Positions 21,236-33,178 of a DNA stretch of 64,000 nucleotides are shown one piece after another. This DNA comes from Chamaecrista fasciculata (Eukaryota > Streptophyta > Magnoliopsida > Fabales > Fabaceae): NCBI GenBank assembly GCA_003254925.1, contig QANZ01022584.1:125842-189841 (forward strand), given 5' to 3'. The position numbers were made by a program, and so were the translations under genes. How positions within the stretch are numbered: the stretch's first letter is position 1; each line of letters starts with the position of its first letter. Under the pieces are notes generated by a model. It ran no database searches, was not told where the DNA came from, and was given only the letters and a program-made list of their open reading frames with translations.

Positions 21236-22475
21236 AAAAAAAAGATAATCACATTTTTGCAGCAATATTTTTGTTACAAAAACATTGATATATAAAATAA
21301 ACATATTTTTGGTAGCAAATATATTGCTAGGCAAAACACCCCTTCGTGCTCCTAACGTTTCCGGTGATTTTTAGTTATGCCCCTAACGTTTCATTTGTGT
21401 CAGTTGTGCCCCCAATGTGAAACGTTAATTTCAATTATGCCCCCAATTTCAATCACCCACAAAAAACACCATTTTTGCACAATTTGAGCTCGGTTTTTAT
21501 CAGATTTCATATGGGTTTTAATTTTCGGACATCACAAACTTGATTCCTTGGATCAATTTCAAAGATTAAGCTCAAAATAGCCCCAAATCCGAAGAAAATT
21601 GGACCCGATGAACCCTAAAAAGGACCAAAACGAAATGCAGCAAAACGAAGCATTTTTCTCAAAATTTCCATGTGCAAAATGATGCTTAGGAGCCGAAAAG
21701 GAGTACCCATAAGTTCATTTATCAAAACAAACTGAAACGAACACGGATCGAAGCTCAAAAGTTCCAAAAATCGGTACACTAACGAGGGTGGGGGCATAAT
21801 TGAAACTAACGTTTCACATTGGGGGCACAACTGACACAAATGAAACGTTGGGGGCATAACTGAAAATCACCACAAACGTTAGGGGCACGAAATGGTGTTT
21901 TGCCTATATTGCTAGGAGAAGACCTACGGTCGTTGCCAAATATCTTCCGTAGCAATATTAAGTTTGTTGCAGAATGTTTTTGTAGCGACAACTAGGTTGC
22001 TGCAATAGACCCTTTTGCAGCAACACCAAAATTTGCTACAAAAAAGACATTATGTAGCAAAGATACAATCGTTGCAATTTTTATTTCTGCAACGACTACT
22101 GAGTTGCTGCAATAGACTGTTTTGCAGCGATACTAAATTTACTGAAAAAAGTCTTTTTGTAGCAAAGAAATCGTTGGCAAAAACAATCTTTTGCCACGAC
22201 GCTTTCGCTACAAAAGTGCATGTTTTTGTAGCGACACTTTAATTAGAAGAAATTCATTGGACTTTTTGCAATGGAACTATCGCTGCAATTCTTCTTTTTT
22301 GGCACGATAGTGTCGCTGCAAAATAAGTGGTTTTGGTAGCGACTTATTTTATCGTTGCAAAAACCTTTTGTAGCAGGTTTCTTGCCGCGACCGTTTGGTT
22401 GCAAATAACCTTTTGCAACGATTTTAAAGCAATTGGCAACGAAAATGACGCTGCAAAAAGTCTAATTTAGCCTAG
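21236..22475. repeat. Region of repeated TTGCAGCGAC/TTTGTAGCGAC motifs, probable DNA-transposon subterminal array
   Basis: More than 20 direct and inverted variants of TTTTGCAGCGAC, TTTGTAGCAA and GTTGCTGCAA occur between 21250 and 22460. Dense short subterminal repeats of this type are seen in CACTA- and hAT-like elements. I found no CACTA ends or transposase, so class and borders are uncertain. It is interrupted by the element at 21330-21904. Confidence 0.4.
21330..21904. mobile_element. Foldback MITE with 10-bp target duplication
   Basis: The termini GGCAAAACACC and GGTGTTTTGCC are perfect inverts. The flanks carry an exact 10-bp repeat TATATTGCTA (21320-21329 and 21905-21914). The arms repeat GCCCCTAACGTTTC / GAAACGTTGGGGGC modules. 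It is inserted in the TTGCAGCGAC-repeat region. Confidence 0.8.
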
Positions 22476-22940
22476 GAACATTCAACTTTAACCAATTTTC
22501 AAGTTAACTCGGTCACTTTAACAACGTAACTATGATCACAAGTTCCATTTTAATCTTCCTTTCAAGTGAAAATTTAAGCCGCTTCAATGTGTAACTAAAA
22601 TTTATTTATATCATATCATATCATATATTATATTAAAAAATGTATAGGTTGATTGAGTCATTGTATTAAAAAATTATAAATTGATTGATTGATTCTTTTT
22701 CTTTTTTATAAAAGTAATGAAAGCATGCATGCAATCATTTCCCTTTCCCTTTTCTTTGCGGTCAATAATCAATAAAGTTAATTGAGTCTTTGCTTTCCTT
22801 TTCCCTTTAGACACACAAATTAAACGAAGAAATTAACGATATAAATATTTGGATATGAACGAATCTCGATCGTAAAAATTTTTTAAAGAAGAAATTTCTT
22901 TTAAAAAGTGACAAAAAATTGTAACTGTAGAAAACTTATC

Positions 22941-23216
22941 GAGTAAACTATCAAATTGGTCCTTGGATTATTGGCTCGCTGACAGATTGGTCCCCAAATT
23001 TAGGAAATTGACAAATAGGTCCCCGAATTTTTCTAATGAGTCAAATAGGTCTCCGAATTTTTCTAACGTTAGTCAAATAGGTCCCCGAATAACATGCACA
23101 GAAGGACCTATTAGACAAATGTTAGAAAAATTCGTGGACCTATTTGTCAATTTTCTAAATTCAGGGACCAATCTGTCAGCGAGTCAAAATCCAGGGACCA
23201 ATTTAGTAGTTTACTC
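22941..23216. mobile_element. MULE-like MITE, 276 bp
   Basis: GAGTAAACTATCAAATTGGT pairs with the right end, which finishes TAGTAGTTTACTC. The arms repeat AATAGGTCCCCGAATTTTTC. The flanking 10-mers AAAACTTATC and AAAAATTATC match at 9 of 10. Confidence 0.75.
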
Positions 23217-23394
23217 AAAAATTATCCTTTCATATTATAATAAAGGTATGCTTCGTGACGAAGGAGTAATGGAAAAGCAAAAAAATGGTGTATGAAGAGA
23301 GGGTAATATTGGATATGTTTTTCTAAGTTCCATTTTGCGGTCAATGAAGTTAATTTGTACCAAGTCTCTAATATAAGATATATAAACCAATAAG

Positions 23395-24370
23395 TTCAAA
23401 GTACAAATTTAATTTCTTATTTTTTGTCAAGTTACATAGTAAATGAAGCTCTTATATTTTTTACACAAATTTCATCTTGTATTTTTTGGTCAACTTGCAA
23501 ATTAAGCCTTTTTTTTTTATTTGGTCTTATATCTTTTGGTCAGGTTGTAAATTTGGTCTTACATCTTTGCAAAAGATTCCAAGGTTAGTCCTACCCTAAA
23601 TCTCATCCATCTCCCAACGTTAAGTATATAACATGGACAACGGACGTGGGAGACCAAAATTGCAAAAAAAATGAAACCCACTTTTTCGTCGCGATTTGAC
23701 ATTTTTTATTGACGGTCCCAAATTAAAGTACTCATTAAAAGAAACATGTAATAACTTTGGATTTTTCATATTCCAACGTGAAACGAGAGAGATACTACCG
23801 AACTCAGCTTTTGGACTAATTTGAAAAATGAAATGTAAGACCAATCTAAAACAAATGAAAGATAAGGGACCAATTTGAAATTCACTCCATACATATGGGA
23901 CCAATTTGAGGTTTTGGCCCTTCGATTGTCGTTGTCTTCATTATATTTTGACATGAAGCTTATGGACTTGATTTTGTATCGACTCAACAAATACAATTGC
24001 TAAATAAAAGAAATATGAGTTGGTTGGTTCATGTAATAATAAAATCGTGAACAATTTGGTCTTTAGGTTAAATTAACGGTAATCATTCATATATCTCTCA
24101 CTCTTCATATTCTTCATATTTTGATTATTCTTATGCGAGTTGACACATCAATCCCTATTGAAGAAAATAAAAGTTAGAACCGTACCGAGTTGTAGGTGAA
24201 AATAATGTAATGTTAAGAGATTGTAATTATAAAAAAATTCTAATTTATAATTATATGTAATTTTAAAATTCAAGTGTAAAATTTTATAAAAAGAAAACGA
24301 AGAAAATAAATTAGCTAGGGAGAAAAGACTCATCATCTCTTATTTATAAGAAAAGAAACATACCAAGTAA
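23395..24370. repeat. Spacer of the tandem peptide-gene array, leftmost copy
   Basis: This stretch is homologous to 27070-27990 and 33105-34885 (shared ATACCGAGTTGTAGGTGAA, GACATGAAGCTTATG and others). It is the downstream flank of peptide unit A and implies the array continues as a fourth, gene-less unit to the left. Confidence 0.7.
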
Positions 24371-24414
24371 ATTATTATTATCATTACATTGAGATTAGTT
24401 ATATATATATATAC

Positions 24415-24600
24415 TATGGGCTTTGCGTGCCCGTTATGTAAAATAAATAAGGGACTAAATTCTTAACTTAGTAAAGAAAGAGAGACTAAAGAGTAAATTT
24501 TCTCTTATTTTTAATTTTATATACTATAGTTTTAAACATGGACGATCAGAAAGGGGTGGAGCCATATAATATTAGATATATATATATTGGTATAAACCAA
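24415..24600 (-). mobile_element. Helitron 3'-end remnant
   Basis: This stretch is the reverse complement of 32240-32432, including the CTCCACCCCTTTCTG-like block and GCACGCAAAGCCC. The terminal hairpin is damaged compared with the 32401-32421 copy. Confidence 0.45.
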
Positions 24601-24913
24601 TTTTTTTTGTATAAACCAAGAATATCCACTGTCGGAAACAGTGACTAATCGTTTAATTCGTTGCAGGTTCTCCATTTAAGGGTAAACAGCTGGCTACAGA
24701 ATATTTTTCATACCCAAAATGAAATTCGAAAAATGAAATTCGAACTTCCACCACTTGATTAAGAAGCCAAATGAGGAATCACTAACTAGGCCACACTCAT
24801 ATAATTATATATATATATATATTTCTTTTTTCTTATTAGTAAAGTGGAGATTACTTATGTTACTATTATTATATTTGAAAAACCCATAAATAAAAGGCCT
24901 CCGTGGGTGAAAA

Positions 24914-25391
24914 TTAAGGCATGGGAGGAGGAGGAGGCCTAGAGCAAGCGCATGGACAGCATTTGCCTGGAGCTGGAGGAGGACCACAACACACACATCT
25001 CGGACATCTGGGAATTCCTGCAACACACCAAATTAAATAATTCATTCAATAAGCTTAATCTATATATATGTATGTGTTCTATTAAATAAAACTTTCATAT
25101 ATCAAATTATCAATAATCGCTTCGTTAGCTAGAGTGGTGGTTACTTTCACATATTTTCTCTTACTAAAAAAACCTTCATATATATAACATGTTATTTTAC
25201 AATTTGTCATGACATTTTAATTATCCTTATAATAAATTAAATAAGGTTCTGAGGTAGGGCTTACGTGGCTGTGGCGGCGGCGGTGGCGGCGAGGGAGAAG
25301 ATGCAGCTTCACATGGCAAAGTTGGAGAGAAGATCAATATTGCAAAGATAAAAAGAGTCACAAAAGAGAACCTCACAGAGTTGCTTGCCAT
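24914..25391 (-). CDS. Small secreted Pro/Cys-rich peptide, unit A (intact), two exons
   Basis: Exon 1 25391-25265 and exon 2 25017-24914 are joined by a 247-nt GT-AG intron in phase 1. The product is 76 aa. Residues 1-30 are a clear signal peptide (FVTLFIFAILIFSPTLPCEA). A proline run follows (SPSPPPPPPQP). Exon 2 then encodes an 8-cysteine module with spacing C-x2-C-x-CC-x8-CC-x-C-x-C and a Pro-rich tail ending PPPPPMP. Unit B keeps the same cysteine spacing while six other residues changed, which suggests selection on the fold. A TATAAATA box lies at 25487-25494 on the minus strand, conserved in unit C. It is secreted and possibly cell-wall-associated or signalling. I do not recognise the family and assign no function. 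Confidence 0.7.
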
Positions 25392-25667
25392 TTTGCTAGA
25401 TTAAAAGACCAACAATTTGAAGATCAATAACTGTTTTGTGAAATGATTGTGAAGGAGATATTAGAATATATGAATGCAATTAAGCATATTTATAATGGTT
25501 CAGGATCTGTATTTGTCAAAATGTACATGGTTCCTTGCGACGTGAAATTTGAATTTGGTGTTTGGTCATTGAAATATACAAGTTATGTTTACACTTATAA
25601 GTTTTCTAGATGTATTGTTTGCCCTAAGATACAAGTTATGTTTACACTTATAATTTTTTTTTTTGTT

Positions 25668-26209
25668 CAAGGGTCATTTTGGTCCTAAATGTATGCCTTA
25701 ATGTTCATTTTAGTCCATTATTTTTCAAAATGTTCAAATTGGTCCTAAATGTTGGCAAAATGTTTCATTTTGGTCCCAAACGATTGAATTTGGCTCATTT
25801 CAAGTTCAAACGAGATGAGTTTAGAGATATGTATTGTTCTCAAAGAGTACTTTCTCTATCCAGTTAGGGTCGTCAGCAAACGAGGTGAAATCGGTCCCAA
25901 AATTAGATCGTTAGTTCATGTCAAACAAACAAAGTTGATTATATCTCTCTCGTTTCAAATTCGAATGCGATGAATTCAAACTTATGAGTTCCTCTTAACA
26001 AGTCATTTAAATTTGAAATGAGAGACGAGAGAAATATGACCAAATTCAATAATTTTGGACCAAAATGAAATATTTTACTAATATTTTGGACCAAAATAAA
26101 ATATTTTGTCAACATTTAGAACCAATTTGAATATTTTGAAACATAATGGACCAAAATGAACATTATGACATATATTTAGGACCAAAATGACCCTTTGACC
26201 CTTTTTTAT
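25668..26209. mobile_element. MULE-like foldback element upstream of peptide unit A
   Basis: GGGTCATTTTGGTCCTAAATG at the left pairs with the complement near 26176-26203. Unit C (37335-37375) reads straight through this position (TTATGTTTACAAATATAAGTTGAC), giving a natural empty site. The interior carries the conserved AAATATGACC/ATTCAATAATTTTGGACC block. Confidence 0.65.
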
Positions 26210-26754
26210 TGCCCAAAATTTTTACAATTATAAGTTGACATATAATCTCCAGTTTTTGTGGTGAATAGTGAATACTGAAGACTAAAGACATTAAAGTCAA
26301 TATAATTTTGTTTAATTTCATACTCCTTCCGGCGAAAATTGTGTTTGGCAAGGTTGAAAATTATGTAGCTAGCTTGTACCGTCGCACTTACCATTTTCAG
26401 TTAGAATTCTCCTCTTTGTAAAGTGTTGACTGTTGACCCAGTATAGATATAATTATATATATATATATATATATATAATTATATAAACTTTAATTTCTCA
26501 AGCCGTAATTATAATGAAGTTTGATTTTAGATATAATAAGGCAAAGAGCAAGTAGATAGTACATGACCACAATCAATTAGTACAACTGGATTAATTAAGG
26601 AAGATAAAATCCCTTGGTTATAGTTTTTTGGAATAATTAAGTATTGAAAAACTAATTAAAGGGGAGTTTTATACACATATTAAAAATATATAATTTTGAC
26701 ATTATGACTTATGAGATCAAGGATAGTCTATTCTCGTATGGTAAGTGTATTAAC

Positions 26755-28070
26755 AAAAGGTCAAATACTCATTTTGGTCTTAAATTATGGGATAAATTTC
26801 ATTTTGATGCTAAAATTATTTTTTGTTACATTTTGATCCTCAAACTTTTACTTTTATCCGGTTTTGGCCTTAAAAAGTGATTTTGTCAAATTTTCATCAT
26901 TATTTATAACATGGACAATTGAGATTGATCATTTCTTTTTCATATGTGTTCTTAATCATAAATTAGAGATAAAAAGTAACCACAAATTTACCTCTAATTT
27001 GCGGCTAAAAAAATTTGTGTCTCTATTTGTCAACTCACTATACTATAAACCAATGAATTCAAGCTAAAAAAAGTCTAAGTGTAAATTTAATTTCTTATTT
27101 TTTGGTCACGGTTTAAATCAAACACTTATATTTTTGTTATAAATTTGATCTCGTATTTTTGGGTCAACTTGCAAATTAGGCCTTTATATTTTGTTTTGTT
27201 GTAGATTTGACTTCATATCTTTTGGTCCGGTTGTAGATTTTGTCTCACATCTTTGAGAAAAGTTTCACCATTAGTCTTAATACCCTAAATCCTGTCCATC
27301 TCACTCCTTTAAGTATGATGTGGACAACTGATATTGGGGACCAAAATTGTAGGAAAAATGAAACCCACTTTTTCGACACGATTTGACATTGTTTGTTAAC
27401 GACCCCAAAGTACTTATCAAAAGAAACTCGTAGCTCTAAATTTGTCATATTCAAAGTTAAAACGAGAAAGATATGACCACATTCAATATCTTTTGGACCA
27501 ATTTGAAAAATTGTGATAACAAGTAGGACCAATTTGAAACAAATGAAAGATAAAAGACCAATTTGACATTCTCTCCATACATATGGGACCAATTTGAGAT
27601 TTTAGCCCTTTGATTGTCCTTGTCTTCATTTTGACATGAAGCTTATGAACTTGGTTTTGTATTGACTTAACAAACCAGTTGCTAAATAAAATAAATTCAT
27701 CTCTTCCTCTTTATATCACGATTATCCTTATCCAATTTCACCAAAATAGATTTTAGACAAAAAAATAATAATTTTGTCATCTAATTTTTACTAAGTTAAC
27801 GCATCAATCGTTACATACTGAAGAAGTTAGAACTATACCGAGTTGTAGGTGAAAATAATGTAATGCTAAGAGATTGTAATTTTAGACGTACAAATGGTAA
27901 TTTATAATTATATGTAAATTTAAAATTCAAGTGTAAAAATTAGAAAAAGAAAACGAAGAAAAGAGTCATCTCTTATTTTAGAAAATAAACATACCAAGTA
28001 AATTATTATTATCAATTACATGGAGATTACTTTTATATATATCTATATATATATATTTGGTAAAGTGGAT
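26755..28070. repeat. Array spacer, unit A
   Basis: This stretch is colinear with 32800-34885 of the next unit and in part with 23395-24370. It begins with a half-copy of the 10690-12050 element family. It lacks the hAT and MITE insertions present in the other unit and so documents the pre-insertion state (AAATCAAACACTTATATTTT at about 27115). Confidence 0.65.
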
Positions 28071-28079
28071 ATTATTTAC

Positions 28080-29175
28080 ATTACTATTTGTTAGAAATAA
28101 AGATAGTAAAAATAACTCAAGAGGGGGTGAATTGGAAAATTAAAATCTTTTTCCTGAAAATATATTTCCTTAAAAATGTTAGGAAATATAACTTAAAAAT
28201 ATGTTGAAGGATATCTTAAAAAACGTTATTCCTTTAAGCAACTTCCTTTAAAAACAGTTAAAGAAGTGCGTACAAACACTTACCTTTACAAAACATATCA
28301 TACAAGAAGTGTAAAGAGATAGGGTTAAGGAATAACTACACCAGGAATTTATACTGGTTCAGATAAAGGTAGTATTCCTATATCACAGGAAATTCCCTCT
28401 ATCCTACATCCAGTCCTCAAGCACAAAGCAAGAGAGTTTTCACTATGTGGGCAAAACTAACCAATTACAAGGATGCCCAATTTCAAGGCTCTTTTACAGT
28501 TTACAACCCAAACCCCTTTAAGGATAGTCTCTCGGTATGTTACTCCTCACAAGAACCACACACGACTACCTTAAAGAAATACACAAAACACGGGATAACC
28601 ACACTTGGTTTTACAACACAACCCAAACCCTATAAGGAAGTCTCTCAGTATATTGCTCTCTATGGAAACAAACACGACTCACCTACAAAAGTTTCACCCT
28701 AAGAGCTCACTTTCACTTCCTAAAGGAAATACAACTCAGAAAGATAGAAGAAGAAGAAGTTTGATTATCTCACTAAGAGATTTTCGTTAAAGGAACAGAG
28801 CACACAACTTCAAAGAAATCTGAGTAAGGTGAACGTGGAGAACGTGGAGATGTATGAACGTGGAGAACTTGATGATTTTGCACATAGCAAGGTGAAGGTT
28901 GTTGCACACAGCAGATAGATGTATTCTTTACTTGTTCATCACTCTTATTCTTTTTCAGCCTTCAGATGGACTTGAGAAGAATTAGCCGTTGAAGAAATTT
29001 CCTGAGAGTGGAGGCTTGAAGAACGGCTCTTTCCTTCAATCCATGAAGCATAATGATTTAGGAATCTGAATTTGTATTGGTCTACAGATAAAATAGGAAA
29101 TAAATCAATTTTCATGCTTAAATTTGATTGGCCGAATTTGTAGGCAAATCTGAGTAAATGGAGCAACAATCAAGG
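28080..29175. mobile_element. Possible degraded retroelement/solo LTR
   Basis: It begins near GTTAGAAATAAAG and CTCAAGAGGGGGTGAATTGG and includes ATTTATACTGGTTC and CTACATCCAGTCCTCAAG, phrases typical of Copia-type LTRs. No ends, duplications or coding domains were found, and the open frames inside are short. The stretch 29175-29775 beyond it is featureless AT-rich DNA. Confidence 0.3.
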
Positions 29176-29774
29176 CATATATATTCAGAGTTTTATAATT
29201 TTTCTCTCTCGATTAATTAGTTGTTTGTGCATTAATTAGGTGAGAGAAGATAGAGGTAATTAAGAAAATATAATTGAAAATATATATAGAGAGAGAGAGA
29301 GAGTGATTTTCGGTTTATGCAACAGGTCATGGGGCAAAAATGGAATTAACTTAATGACATTAATATTTAGCAAATCTCCACCTATTTTCTCTCATCTAAT
29401 TAGGCGTTTTTCAATAAATGCAGATAAGGAGAGAGATAAATTAACTCTGACAATAAAGCATATTTAAGCACCAATATATATTTCCAATAAGGCATATTTC
29501 ATATTAATAATATATTATATGTTCAGAGAAAAGCAAATTTGTCTAGCACCCATGGTTTCAAATATTAGGCCTCGAGATAAAATCATGAAATGGGACACAA
29601 ACATATTCGAATATTGTAGATTAGTCCCTATGCTTGATAAAAGATAACATATATTGCAATTTAGTCCAAACACATACTTAAGCAAAATTTTTGCAAATTA
29701 TCAAAAACATAAAAAATTAATTAGAAAATTAATTATATCAAAATTTAGTCTAACACTATTATTATATTTGAAAA

Positions 29775-30140
29775 ACAAAAGTATTATTGATATTCCTAAA
29801 GTATGCGGTCATTTTTAATTGTACCCTCAAAGTTTTTTTTAAGTTAATTGTACCTCCAAAATATGGTGTAAGTTTCAGTTATAATCCCAAAGTTTATTTT
29901 AGTCAATTATATCTCAATATTTTACATTTCAGTCAATTCTACCCCGAAATATCCCGAATTTTGGGGTACAATATAATTGACACAACAAAAAAAAGATTAG
30001 AGGTAAAATTGACGCAAAAAAACTTTGCAGTATATAACTGAAATTGGCCTTATACTTTAAGGGTACAATTGACCCAAAAAATATTTTGAGATACAATTAA
30101 AAATGACTGCGTACCTTAAGAGTACCCCGAGTACTTCTGC
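29775..30140. mobile_element. Foldback MITE next to peptide unit B
   Basis: CAAAAGTATTATTGATATTCC at the left pairs with the right end (GAGTACCCCGAGTACTTCTGC). The flanks share TATTTGAAAAAC / TATTTAAAAAAC. Unit A at 24860-24885 (ATTATATTTGAAAAACCCAT) shows the uninterrupted site. Same family as 1236-3190 and 39709-40044. Confidence 0.7.
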
Positions 30141-30183
30141 TTATTTAAAAAACACATAAACTAAAGGCCTCGGTTGGTGAAAA

Positions 30184-30287
30184 TTAAGGCATGGGAGGAG
30201 GAGGAAAAGGAGAGCAAAAGCATGGACAGCATTTGCCTGGAGCTGGAGGAGGAGCACAACACAAACATCTCGGACATCCAGGAATTC
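30184..30287 (-). pseudogene. Pro/Cys-rich peptide, unit B: exon 2 only
   Basis: This is a perfect-length (104 nt) homologue of unit A exon 2 with an intact acceptor (TTGCAG) and stop. All eight cysteines are kept in the spacing C-x2-C-x-CC-x8-CC-x-C-x-C. Intron sequence continues to about 30540, then homology stops and no exon 1 follows nearby. Alone it cannot encode a secreted peptide. The next exon 1 on this strand is that of unit C at 37154-37004, in the matching phase. Confidence 0.65.
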
Positions 30288-30814
30288 CTGCAACACAACA
30301 TTACACACCAAATTGAATAATTAATAAATAACCATAATATATGTTCTATTAATTAAAACTTCCATTTACCATTAATAGTTTTGTTAGCTAGAGTTTTAGT
30401 TACTTCAATTTTCATAGATAAGATTTGGGTTCAACTTTTGTTACAGACACTACTGTTAGAAGAGTTTCATCCTTATTATAGGACCTCTCGACTTAAACAA
30501 AAGTTAATTAGTTTAAGATCACAAAATGGATAGAAAAAAAGATACGGGTAAAAGTACTAATTTTGTCCCCAAATTTTATACTGACTATCAATTTCGTTCC
30601 CTTTTTTTTTGTCAATTTCATTCCAAATGTTTCACATTTTGGTCAATTTTATCTTTTGACAAACTTCTTTTAATAAATTAACGACAGACTGCATCCTAGT
30701 TAATAGAGGTTGAATTGGTGGGAATAACTATGAGTAATTTAATAAGGATAATTTAGTCTTTTTCTCTCAAATTTCTCTTCAATTTAGGTGAATTAATAAT
30801 TTTCTTAGTCTGTG

Positions 30815-30870
30815 TGTATTAACCTTAAAAAACAGATATTCAGAACCGGGGAGAGTATTAATCTCCAGTT
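30815..30870. mobile_element. Stowaway-type MITE remnant
   Basis: AAAACAGATATTCAGAACCGGGGAGAGTA matches the right end of the complete element at 38345-38618 with a few changes. Only this end survives. Confidence 0.45.
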
Positions 30871-30894
30871 TTGGTGGTGTAATACTGAAGACTA

Positions 30895-31320
30895 AGGGGG
30901 CGTGTGGTACACAAATTATTTTTTCATTCCCGGGAGAATAAGATTCCCAAGATTGTAAAAATATCTGTTTGGATGAGTTAAAATAATCCTAGGATTATTT
31001 TGCAATATTCCCAGGAATATTACAACCTTGTGTTTGGTTCAATTCTGATATTTCTGGGAATGTTTAATACTTTTACAAATATTTCCTTAACATTTTATTC
31101 TCAACTAATAGTTTATCAAATGTAGAAATTCTTCAAAACAATTCATGAGAAAAATACTATATCATAAAAAAAATTATATCATAATTAAAATGTTTAAATA
31201 ACATTAATAGATTCATGAGGAAAATACTATTTCATAACACAATGTCCATAGTTGTCAACATAATTAGGGAAAGATGAAAAGTGACAAGAGTTTGTAAAGA
31301 GAAAATTAATTAGCAAAATT
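30895..31320. other. Probable hAT-like MITE start and AT-rich DNA
   Basis: GGGGGCGTGTGGTACACAAA at 30897 resembles a common hAT terminus, and the following sequence carries internal inverted motifs (TCCTAGGATTA, ATTCCCAGGAATA). No matching right end was found before the N gap, so the element may be interrupted by the hairpins that follow. Confidence 0.35.
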
Positions 31321-31324
31321 AATT

Positions 31325-31505
31325 ATGGATCTACAAAGTTTAAAAACCGGGGCTGTAAAAAATCGCTTACAAATCGCAGATTTTGCTGCGATTTGCTTAG
31401 ACTTAGCAAATCGATCAGCAAAGTGTTATTGAGCAAATCGCAGCAAAGTCTGCGATTTGCTAAGCGATTTCTGACAGTCCCGGTTTTTAAACTTTGCAGA
31501 TCCAT
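31325..31505. repeat. 181-bp near-perfect palindrome
   Basis: ATGGATCTACAAAGTTTAAA at the left is mirrored by TTTAAACTTTGCAGATCCAT at the right. Inside, TTGCTGCGATTTGC and its complements recur. A transcript would fold over almost its full length. Likely a MITE centre; the coding frame on the minus strand is a by-product. Confidence 0.6.
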
Positions 31506-31519
31506 ACCTTATTCATCTG

Positions 31520-31755
31520 AACTCTGTTTTGTATAAATTTTATATCGAAATTTTTATTTTTTCGTGCTCTACACAATGGTATAACTTTCAGAGTCTGAGA
31601 ACACACTTTTTGAATTCAAAAATTATCGTGCTCTACACAATGGTATAACTTTAGGATTAAAAAGGTGTGTTTTCAGACTCCGAAAGTTATACCATTGTGT
31701 AGAGCACGAAAAAATAAAAATTTTGATATAAAATTTGTACAAAACGGAGTTCGGA
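31520..31755. repeat. Inverted repeat with about 95-bp arms
   Basis: The left arm (31520-31612, containing TTCGTGCTCTACACAATGGT) pairs with the right arm (31657-31752). The loop contains a third, direct copy of the CGTGCTCTACACAATGGTATA segment at about 31626-31650. Confidence 0.65.
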
Positions 31756-31857
31756 TGAAATGAATTTAATCTTGTATAATATGTAGAAAATTAGAGAGCT
31801 TGAGGAGGGACTAAATTGAACACAATTTTTATTATACAAAGACTATAAATACAATTT

Positions 31858-32234
31858 NNNNNNNNNNNNNNNNNNNNNNNNNNNNNNNNNNNNNNNNNNN
31901 NNNNNNNNNNNNNNNNNNNNNNNNNNNNNNNNNNNNNNNNNNNNNNNNNNNNNNNNNNNNNNNNNNNNNNNNNNNNNNNNNNNNNNNNNNNNNNNNNNNN
32001 NNNNNNNNNNNNNNNNNNNNNNNNNNNNNNNNNNNNNNNNNNNNNNNNNNNNNNNNNNNNNNNNNNNNNNNNNNNNNNNNNNNNNNNNNNNNNNNNNNNN
32101 NNNNNNNNNNNNNNNNNNNNNNNNNNNNNNNNNNNNNNNNNNNNNNNNNNNNNNNNNNNNNNNNNNNNNNNNNNNNNNNNNNNNNNNNNNNNNNNNNNNN
32201 NNNNNNNNNNNNNNNNNNNNNNNNNNNNNNNNNN
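31858..32234. other. Assembly gap (377 N)
   Basis: A run of N bounded on the right by an (AT)n tract. Any annotation across it would be false. It lies between array units B and C. Confidence 0.99.
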
Positions 32235-32239
32235 ATATA

Positions 32240-32432
32240 TATATATATATATATCTTATATTATATGGCTCCACCCCTTTCTGGTCGTCTATGTTTAAAA
32301 CTATAGTCTATGAATTAAAAATAAGAGAAAATTTACTATTTAGTCTCTCTTTCTTTACTAAGTTAACAATTTAGTCATTTATTTATTTTACATACATATT
32401 TGCGTGCCCGTTAGGGCACGCAAAGCCCCTAG
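32240..32432 (+). mobile_element. Helitron 3' end with intact hairpin
   Basis: The hairpin at 32401-32421 (GCGTGCCC, loop GTTA, GGGCACGC) is followed by AAAGCCC and CTAG at 32429-32432, then T. This is the textbook 3' structure of a plant Helitron. The body upstream is lost in the N gap. Homologous remnants lie at 24415-24600 (inverted) and near 44589. Confidence 0.6.
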
Positions 32433-33178
32433 TATATATATATATATTCATACTCCTCCCAGTGAAAATTGTGTTTGGCAAGGGTGAAAATTATGTAGCT
32501 AGCTTAGCTTGTACTGTCGCACTTACTATTTTCATAATTTCTCAAGCCATAATTATAATGAAGTTTGATTTTATATATATTTAGGCAAAGAGCAAGAAGA
32601 TAGTACATGTTCACAATCAATTAGTACAACTGGATTAATTAAGGAAGATAAAAACCCATCGTTATATGTTTTTTGGAATAATTAAGTATTGAAAAACTAG
32701 TTAAAGAGGAGTTTTCTACCCATATTATAAAAAAATAATGTTGACATTGTGACTTATGAGATCAAGGATAGTCTAATCTCGTATGGTAAGTGTATTAACA
32801 AAAAGTCAAATACTCATTTTGGTCCTTAAATTATGGGGTAAATTTCATTTTGGTGCTAAAACTATTTTTGTTACATTTTGGTCCTCAAGCTCTTATATTT
32901 GTCCCGTTTTGGTACTCATCACAATGTGATTTTATCGAGTTTTCATCATTATTTATAACATGGACAAATGAGATTGATCATTTCTCTTTCATAGGTGTTC
33001 TTAATCATAAATTAGAGATAAAAATTAACCAAAATTTTACCTCTAATTTGTGGCTAAAAAAATTTCTTTTTTTTATTTGCCAACTCACTATATTATAAAC
33101 CAATGAATTCAAAGTAAAAAATTAAGTCAAAGTGCAAATTTAATTTCTTATTTTTTTGGTCACGTTGTAAATCAGGCT

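Noticed and set aside
21236-22475. Assignment of the TTGCAGCGAC-repeat region to CACTA elements
   Set aside because: No CACTA terminus, 3-bp duplication or transposase was found, so the class was left open.
31843-32274. Open frame of 143 codons across the N run
   Set aside because: It consists almost entirely of undetermined bases; no protein evidence.
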